A stretch of DNA of 64,000 nt from Salticus scenicus (Eukaryota; Arthropoda; Arachnida; Araneae; Salticidae): the NCBI GenBank assembly GCA_963930645.1, contig OZ005651.1, positions 331,843,527-331,907,526 on the forward strand, written 5' to 3'. Below, piece by piece: positions 58,807 to 64,000 of the stretch (its first letter is position 1; every line of letters starts with the position of its first letter). The notes under the pieces were generated by a model that saw only the letters and a list, made by a program, of their open reading frames with translations, ran no database searches and was not told the origin of the DNA. The position numbers were made by a program, and so were the translations under genes.

Positions 58807-59793
58807 TTAAATTTTTAAACCAATATCTTCACATAAGCAATTGCATGCTTCCTCTGTTTCTTCATATTCTACACGAAAGTTATTAGTAATGATATCTTTA
58901 TACCATTTAAAATCAGGCTGATTTTTCCACTGTTCACCATACATCAATTTTAAAAGTTTGTCTACGTCATTTTTCTTTTCACGTGATATTCCATGACTCA
59001 GAGGAAGACATTGTAAGACAACATTTCGTATAATAGCAGTATTAATCCCTTTCCTAAAAAGTTTTGCTCCAGATTGTTCTTTTATATCTTCGAACTTACA
59101 GTTTTTGAATCCTTTGACCATCACACTTTCTCTATTTTTTTCTAAAAGTATTCTTTTCAATTCTGATATGTATGGGAAATTTTTGAAATAAGCATTAAGT
59201 GATTTCGTATTATAAAGTTTCCAATCAATCCCCAGTATTTTTACATCACCAACTTTCTGATACAGTTCATAGTACTGTTCTTTTGATATTATTATTACAT
59301 TTTTTCTGAGGATCTTCTCAACACGACCGAATATACGATCTGCTGGAAGGAAACTATGTCCTCTGACAGGAAAGTACAATACTATATTTTCAATGCTTGA
59401 CGTTGTAGTGCACAGAAAGTGCAATAGCATTTGAAGAACTATGTTATTCTTATTTTGGGCAATACAACCATCACTAAAGAGTCGCAAAGATATTTTACCT
59501 TCAAGGTCCTTTATGTTTAGGTGACAATATAAAGCCGACGATATTTCAGTGCTGCCTTTGCCTGCTAACTCCTCAGACCAAGTATAAAATGTCGTAATTA
59601 GACCATCCAAACTCATTATGCATAAGCTGTAAAAGTTGAATTGCCTTAAGTAGGCATCTTGAATATTTGTTTTTGGCAGATGTTGAATCTGTTGTAAATC
59701 AAAACATAAACTAACAACTGATTCATCTGTTTTTTCTTTCATAATGGAATAAAATGCATTGGCTCTTAGTATATGAATTCTTTTGTCAGTCAT
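58807..59793 (-). CDS. DUF7869-like transposon protein, C-terminal 328 residues
   Basis: The long open frame starts at M of MTDKRIHILRANAFYSI, but relatives extend further N-terminal (see 59,800-60,110). Landmarks in order: CFDLQQIQHLPKTNIQDAYL, FNFYSLCIM, FYTWSEELAGKGSTEISSAL, LRLFSDGCIAQNKNN and FPVRGHSFLPADRIFGRVEK. From memory this is the wording of a metazoan family annotated DUF7869, which looks like a DDE-type (RNase H-fold) transposase: Asp in FDLQ, Asp in FSDGC, with a later Glu. The catalytic role is inferred. It is bounded by inverted repeats, so it is the likely transposase of the element. The family assignment should be checked. Confidence 0.7.
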   Translation of the reverse strand: MTDKRIHILRANAFYSIMKEKTDESVVSLCFDLQQIQHLPKTNIQDAYLRQFNFYSLCIMSLDGLITTFYTWSEELAGKGSTEISSALYCHLNIKDLEGKISLRLFSDGCIAQNKNNIVLQMLLHFLCTTTSSIENIVLYFPVRGHSFLPADRIFGRVEKILRKNVIIISKEQYYELYQKVGDVKILGIDWKLYNTKSLNAYFKNFPYISELKRILLEKNRESVMVKGFKNCKFEDIKEQSGAKLFRKGINTAIIRNVVLQCLPLSHGISREKKNDVDKLLKLMYGEQWKNQPDFKWYKDIITNNFRVEYEETEEACNCLCEDIGLKI

Positions 59794-59799
59794 ATGATC

Positions 59800-60110
59800 A
59801 ACTTTTTCTGTAGAGATTTATTTTGGGTGGGGTTATTAGGTCTACGTTGAGTTACATATTTTGTAACAACCAATGAGGCTATAATAGAATCTTGTCACTG
59901 TTCGTCCGCAATTTTGTAAAGTCTATCCCGAAACTTCTTAACGTCATTAGGTCTAACATCAGTGCAGGAAAAAGTATTACGAGAATGTTTGCATGGAGCA
60001 TAAACGTTATCTGAAGATGCTGAATTTCGTTTCTTTTTCCATCAATTCTCTGTCTTTTTCTAGTTCCGTAATTAGAAGTACTCACTAATACACCACCTAT
60101 TAATTCTTCC
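59800..60110 (-). pseudogene. Frameshifted N-terminal part of the DUF7869-like protein
   Basis: A start MEELIGGVLVSTSNYGTRKR at about 60,110 loses frame near 60,045. The next frame reads VYAPCKHSRNTFSCTDV, RPNDVKKFRDRLYKIADEQ, one stop, then QDSIIASLVVTKYVTQRRPN. The Cys/His cluster followed by a helical F-x2-(R/L)-Y segment is the usual N-terminal half of this family. A final shift near 59,795 leads into the 328-residue frame. Part of the usual middle region seems deleted. Confidence 0.6.
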
Positions 60111-60602
60111 ATTTGAAATATAAAAAAAAACACTCCTCTAAAATGAAGAAAACAAGATAGAACTAACGAAATAAACAAACATAAAAAAGCTGATACATGT
60201 ACGAGTCACGCAACCAGAAAGAACAGTTCTGACTGGTCGGCTGGAGAAATCACAGTTTGACTGAAAACAGGCTCTGGAGGAAACACTGTTTGATTGAAAC
60301 CCCAACTTTCTAAAAGCGTTTATAATGTGATAAAAATTGTTTTGGTTTAAAAGAATACTATAATTTTGTGCTATTTAATGTTGAGTTCACAGAACAATCA
60401 CTAACTCATTTTTTTTTATTTTTGGAGAAAACACGGTTTGAATGTTTGCTCTTCATATATTTACATTAGAAGCTAAAATTTTAAAGTTTTCAAAAGCCGG
60501 AATACGATCACTACAGAGAGAATAGATTACGAGTTTTGATCTTAATATTTAATCTTGCTATGATGTACTATGAATTTTTATAAATGTTGTGCTTGTATGT
60601 TT

Positions 60603-60642
60603 GACACTGAGGAGGGTTAGTGTTATAGCCGAAACGTCTGTC
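60603..60642 (+). ncRNA. Hammerhead ribozyme candidate D (PLE 3' end)
   Basis: Stem I GACA, core CUGAGGA (fits CUGANGA), stem II GGUUA/UAGCC with a 6-base loop, GAAA, minimal palindromic stem III ACGU, cleavage-site C, then UGUC closing stem I (4 bp). All core residues are present. It is followed by the AT tail shared with the first PLE. Confidence 0.75.
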
Positions 60643-60689
60643 GTGTGTTTTAATGTTTTTAATTAAAATGTATTTTTAAAGTTTTAAAT

Positions 60690-61275
60690 TTTTCTATTCT
60701 TTATCTCATTTTAAATGTTACATTGGTTTTAATATATTAATGAGATGTATAAATTATGTTTAATTTTATTAAATTAAACATTAACTTAAAGTCTACATTA
60801 AGTCATATTGTGATTATTGGTAAAAATCCTCACACTTATTTATAATCAAGATTATAATTGGATGGGTCAATTCCAAATGTTTAACTTTTGGAGCTGCATT
60901 TCTAATCCACCACAGAATACGGCCAGTCCAAGGTACCTTGTATTCAGTTCAAGCTATACCACTCTGTTACTAAAAACAAAATTGCTAATCATGATGTTCC
61001 ACAGTTGGGCTAAACTTGATTACAAGCATATGGGGTTATAGCTAGAAAGTTACTTCATAATGCATAACACTCATTTCAGCATATACAATGTATGTGTGGG
61101 TATAGAAATACATAAAAGTAATCTAAGAAAAATTTACTTTTGCAAGGTGAATTTACTTTTTCAAGAACTCTTCAAAAAGTTGAGCTTCCAAGCAAACATA
61201 GATTACTTCACTGAGACCCCTAATAGTAGATGTTTTAACTGCATGTGATATTATTTATATATCTAAAAGAGCTAG
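60690..61275. other. Non-coding intergenic DNA
   Basis: AT-rich. Short frames (60,817-61,041, 61,060-61,248) lack any recognisable domain. Confidence 0.4.
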
Positions 61276-61279
61276 AAAT

Positions 61280-61807
61280 GGCATAGGTCCGAGGTACACT
61301 TATGTCCAAGTTACACCACTTCCCCCCATTTTAAACTAATTGAAGAAAAACAAATAGATTCATCAATTTCAGTAATAAAGTCAAGAAATAATTACATAAG
61401 TGAGAAATATTGTTCACTTCTATCGCTTTACTGATTCTAGAATTGATCGTTGACTGCTAGCTGGAGATGAGGAAGAAAGAGGGGATCAAAAAGTAAGTAT
61501 AAAAATGAGAAATATTAAACAATTTTACTTCTTTAAAGTTTATAGAATCTAAATCTAATAAAGCAAGATTAGGAAACAAAATATTTCTGCAGAGCATTTG
61601 ATTACCTATCGCTAATTAGAGATAAGGAAAAAGGAAGGGGGTGGTGTTAAATAATTATATTAGCAAGAAATATTGAACAATTCTTTTTCTTTATAGGTTT
61701 TAGAATCTCATAAAGCAATTTTAAATTGAACATTGCTACTTATGTTGTGGATGGAGGAAGACTGAGTTCACCTAAATCAAAGTTTTCTGTGAAGCATTTA
61801 ATCACCA

Positions 61808-61847
<40 letters not shown>

Positions 61848-61935
61848 GAACGATATCTACGACACTTTTAAAAGCGAGTTGATTAAATTAAATATCAGGA
61901 AATTTCTGCCAAAATTGAAGAAGTTGGAACCTATG
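61280..61935 (+). repeat. Satellite-like repeat family S, cluster 5
   Basis: At least three units: GAGAAATATTGTTCACTTC near 61,402, GAGAAATATTAAACAATT near 61,508, AAGAAATATTGAACAATTC near 61,666. They share TTCTAGAATTGATC, AATCTCATAAAGCAATTTTA and TATGTTGTGGATGGAGGAAG. A poly-T run (61,810-61,843) precedes the terminal block, which ends GAAGTTGGAACCTATG like the element at 42,678. Confidence 0.65.
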
Positions 61936-61949
61936 CTACCCTTCCCCTC

Positions 61950-63170
61950 AATAATTTTTGGTCATGATTTCTCATTAAATTTGCATCAATCCCAGAAACA
62001 GTCACAACAGCTTTCAAAAAAGCAGATTATGTCTACAGTATGTATAACTACAAGAAAGGGGATGGGGTTCAATGACATCTATAAATACATGATCAAATCT
62101 TTTGACTAGTATTTTAATATTATGTACAGGACTGTTGGTATGGCAGTACATTTCAGATCTCTGACAAGGTATACACATCTATGCTCAAACTGTGACATCT
62201 TTTTTAATTACAGGTCATACGAAATGGGATGTTAGAAGTTTTACTATAGCCTTTATACCTGGATGAACTAAATTATGGAGAATGTTAAAAGTGGTTTTCC
62301 CAAATTCTAAAAGAAAGTACAGACAGACATTTTGAGCAGAAGTGTCATAAAGAAGTTGAACTTCTGGCCTAGGTACGGTCATTTTTTGAAATTTCAGAGC
62401 AGTATACAACTTTATAAGGTCCTATAATTCCTCATCTGTGCTTTGGATTTGTGTCACAGCCGTATAGTCTAAAACATCTGGGAGTTCTAATGCCTCAATT
62501 TTGACAACATGTCGGCTGTTATATTGTCGGAACCTTTTATAATTGAATATCGGTAATGTACTGACCAATAAAATCTAAATTACGTGATTGTCTGTAGAAT
62601 CATTTGTCAGATTTTTCTAAAAAGGTGTATGTAAGTCGGCAATGATTTGTGAATATTGTGAACTGCCGGCCTTCAAACATATGCTTGAAATGTCGAATTG
62701 CAGCATAAATCGCATACAGTTCTTGATCAAATGTAGACAATTTTTTCTGTGCTGGAGACAGTTTTGATGACAAAAATGACAATGGTTTGATAATGTATCC
62801 GTTTTTAGGTCTCGTAATTTGACTGAGTGAAGCTCCCATCGCCGTTTCACTAGCATCTGTGAAAAGTGTTATATGGGTTCCGGGATCTGGGTGAGCCAAG
62901 GTTGTTGCCTCGGCAAGCTGCTTTTCATATGTCTCAAAGGCTAACTTTTGAGCTTCCATACATTCAATCGTATTATTACGATTACCGGTTTTACCTTTTA
63001 GCATAGCATTAAAAGGAGCTTGGACATGAGTGGCATTTTTTACATTCCTTCAATAATAATTTAATAACCCCACAAACCGCTGAAGTTCTTTTACAGTTTT
63101 GGGTAAAGTATACTTTAAAATGGGCTTTATGCACTCTGGTTGTGGTTTAATTCAATCTTTGTTTACTATA
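61950..63170 (-). pseudogene. Ty3/gypsy pol relic (RNase H and integrase)
   Basis: Minus strand, 5' to 3': the end of reverse transcriptase (LPKTVKELQRFVGLLNYY, with a TGA where Arg is usual at about 63,050), the RNase H frame 63,004-62,600 (THITLFTDASETAMGASLSQ, FDQELYAIYAAIRHFKHMFE, FTIFTNHCRL), a linker with several stops, the integrase zinc-binding tail (LHNLVHPGIKAIVKLLTSHF, 62,300-62,215), and integrase-core fragments near 62,170-62,050. The first catalytic Asp of RNase H is present (TDAS). It has many stops and no LTR in the window, so it is dead. Confidence 0.8.
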
Positions 63171-64000
63171 TTAACAATATTAAGGTTTATTTGTCTTTTT
63201 GTCTGAGGGCCCCAAGCCAGGGTTGGCAAAAAACCAGGTTTTTTTAGGCTTTTGCTTGAATACATTTGCATTGCAAATGTTAAATATGTTATTTAGCATA
63301 TTAGTTGTAATACACCTAATTATATTAAAATACTAATTATTAGTAATTAATCTAATATTTATCTTAGAAGTAAAAATTGGTTTGATTCTAATATTAAAAA
63401 AATAGTGTTAATAAGTAAGAGTAAGGTATATTTTATTCTAATGTATGATTATTCAAAATAAATATTCTTAATGACACTGATAAAATAAAAGAATTTAAAT
63501 TCTTAAGTACAATATATATCATTTAATTTTTTTTTATTATTATTATAAAAATAAGTTGCACTGCTTTTTCCTTTTTTTTTTAGTTTTTTGATAGTTGAAA
63601 CTGTTATAGAAGAAAATTTTATTAGATTTATAATTATATTGCTACTAAAATTAAAATAAAATTATTATAAAGTTTTAAAACTAACCAATTTAATTAGTTA
63701 AATATTGATTCTGAACAACATTTATGTCTAATGTTAAACAAAATCTCATTCGGTTTTACAGGAAAAGGAAAATTGAACCAATTATAGAAGATAAACTTGC
63801 TTTTATTATATTTATAACTGTAGTTACTTTTTATGTTTAATACTATTTTCTAGAAAATAATGGGTTTTTTCTTAAAAGGTAAGGTGTTTTCTATACTTTA
63901 TAGACGAGATTTGTAAATTATAAATAATTTTTAGCAAAATCCCACTTATTTGCAAAAACCCAGTGGGTTTTTGTTGGTGGGCCTGCCCAGTTTATCAACC
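63171..64000. other. AT-rich window end, possible partial MITE
   Basis: CAGGGTTGGCAAAAAACCAG at 63,220 and GGGTTTTTGTTGGTGGGCCT at 63,962 look like facing ends of a CAGGG-type element, cut or completed at the window edge. The inside is extremely AT-rich, with no gene. Confidence 0.3.

Larger units (their letters stand above)
58360..60451 (-). mobile_element. DNA transposon with DUF7869-like protein
   Basis: The inverted ends GCAAACATTCAAACCGTGTT (58,365) and its complement (60,446) continue to GTTTTCTCC. TTCATATAT occurs directly outside both ends (58,351-58,359; 60,452-60,460), a possible 9-bp target duplication. Diverged copies of the end motif (GAGAAAACATGTTTTGAATG, GGAGAAATCACAGTTTGACT, GGAGGAAACACTGTTTGATT) form subterminal repeats on both sides at 58,556-58,640 and 60,243-60,300. 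The interior encodes one protein, broken near its N-terminus. Confidence 0.65.
58221..60680. mobile_element. Second PLE relic with inverted 3' ends, split by a DNA transposon
   Basis: 58,221-58,350 (minus) and 60,461-60,680 (plus) carry inverted copies of a PLE 3' end: ATTTAATCTTGCTATGATGT occurs in both, continuing TACTATGAATTTTT and TGTTGTGCTTGTAT. The minus frame at 58,350-58,260 (YESRIFLQDAFTKMQHSALN, IPPEYLIL) has the wording of a PLE C-terminus after GIY-YIG. The right copy includes a hammerhead and the shared tail TTTTAATGTTTTTAATTAAA. A DNA transposon sits between them. Confidence 0.65.

Noticed and set aside
61846..62109. 87-codon plus frame
   Set aside because: It begins in the terminal block of satellite family S and runs antisense into the gypsy integrase relic; no domain.

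Overview
The window is strongly AT-rich eukaryotic nuclear DNA: introns with GT/AG splice sites, long homopolymer and (TA)n runs, and a dense mix of mariner, Tc1, Tigger/pogo, hAT-like, piggyBac-like (TTAA), Penelope-like, non-LTR and Ty3/gypsy elements. This mix, plus a host gene encoding an RS-repeat zinc-finger protein, suggests an arthropod, perhaps an arachnid. That placement is inferred from element types only.

Host gene. One minus-strand gene can be pieced together from splice sites and matching codon phases: a 45-bp exon (56,937-56,981, present three times in a 574-bp tandem array), a zinc-finger exon (52,225-52,379), a large exon with a two-copy internal repeat (39,357-40,605) and a last exon with an RS/SP-repeat region (28,823-31,221). 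Its 5' end is not recognised. The introns (about 8.1, 11.6 and 3.4 kb) are full of transposon debris. A second possible host feature is a first coding exon for a membrane-anchored protein at about 21,751-21,863.

Layout. 1-13,300 holds two copies of a dispersed repeat, one split by a 310-bp palindromic insertion carrying two facing hammerhead ribozymes; a degraded hAT-like element; a mariner 5' half; a 2.7-kb palindrome; and a Penelope-like element (PLE) with an inverted partial copy, a hammerhead ribozyme and a nested Tigger element. 11,675-25,640 has TTAA- and TA-bounded MITEs, a degenerate ~180-bp tandem repeat, a broken mariner and a tRNA-like remnant. 25,140-61,935 is scattered with clusters of a ~165-185-bp satellite-like repeat. 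The second intron contains a Tigger pseudogene, Tc1 relics and a twin-primed (5'-inverted) non-LTR retrotransposon. 58,221-60,680 holds a second PLE relic, with another hammerhead, split by a DNA transposon whose protein resembles DUF7869. The right end has a Ty3/gypsy pol relic.

Most notable: four hammerhead candidates (three intact-looking and one with two mismatches) plus a truncated copy, all tied to PLE-like sequence; the palindromic dual-ribozyme insertion, for which the paralogous repeat provides an empty site; the triplication of a frame-neutral exon whose splice acceptor is bracketed by a 79-bp inserted module; and the DUF7869-like element with 9-bp flanking repeats and subterminal repeats.
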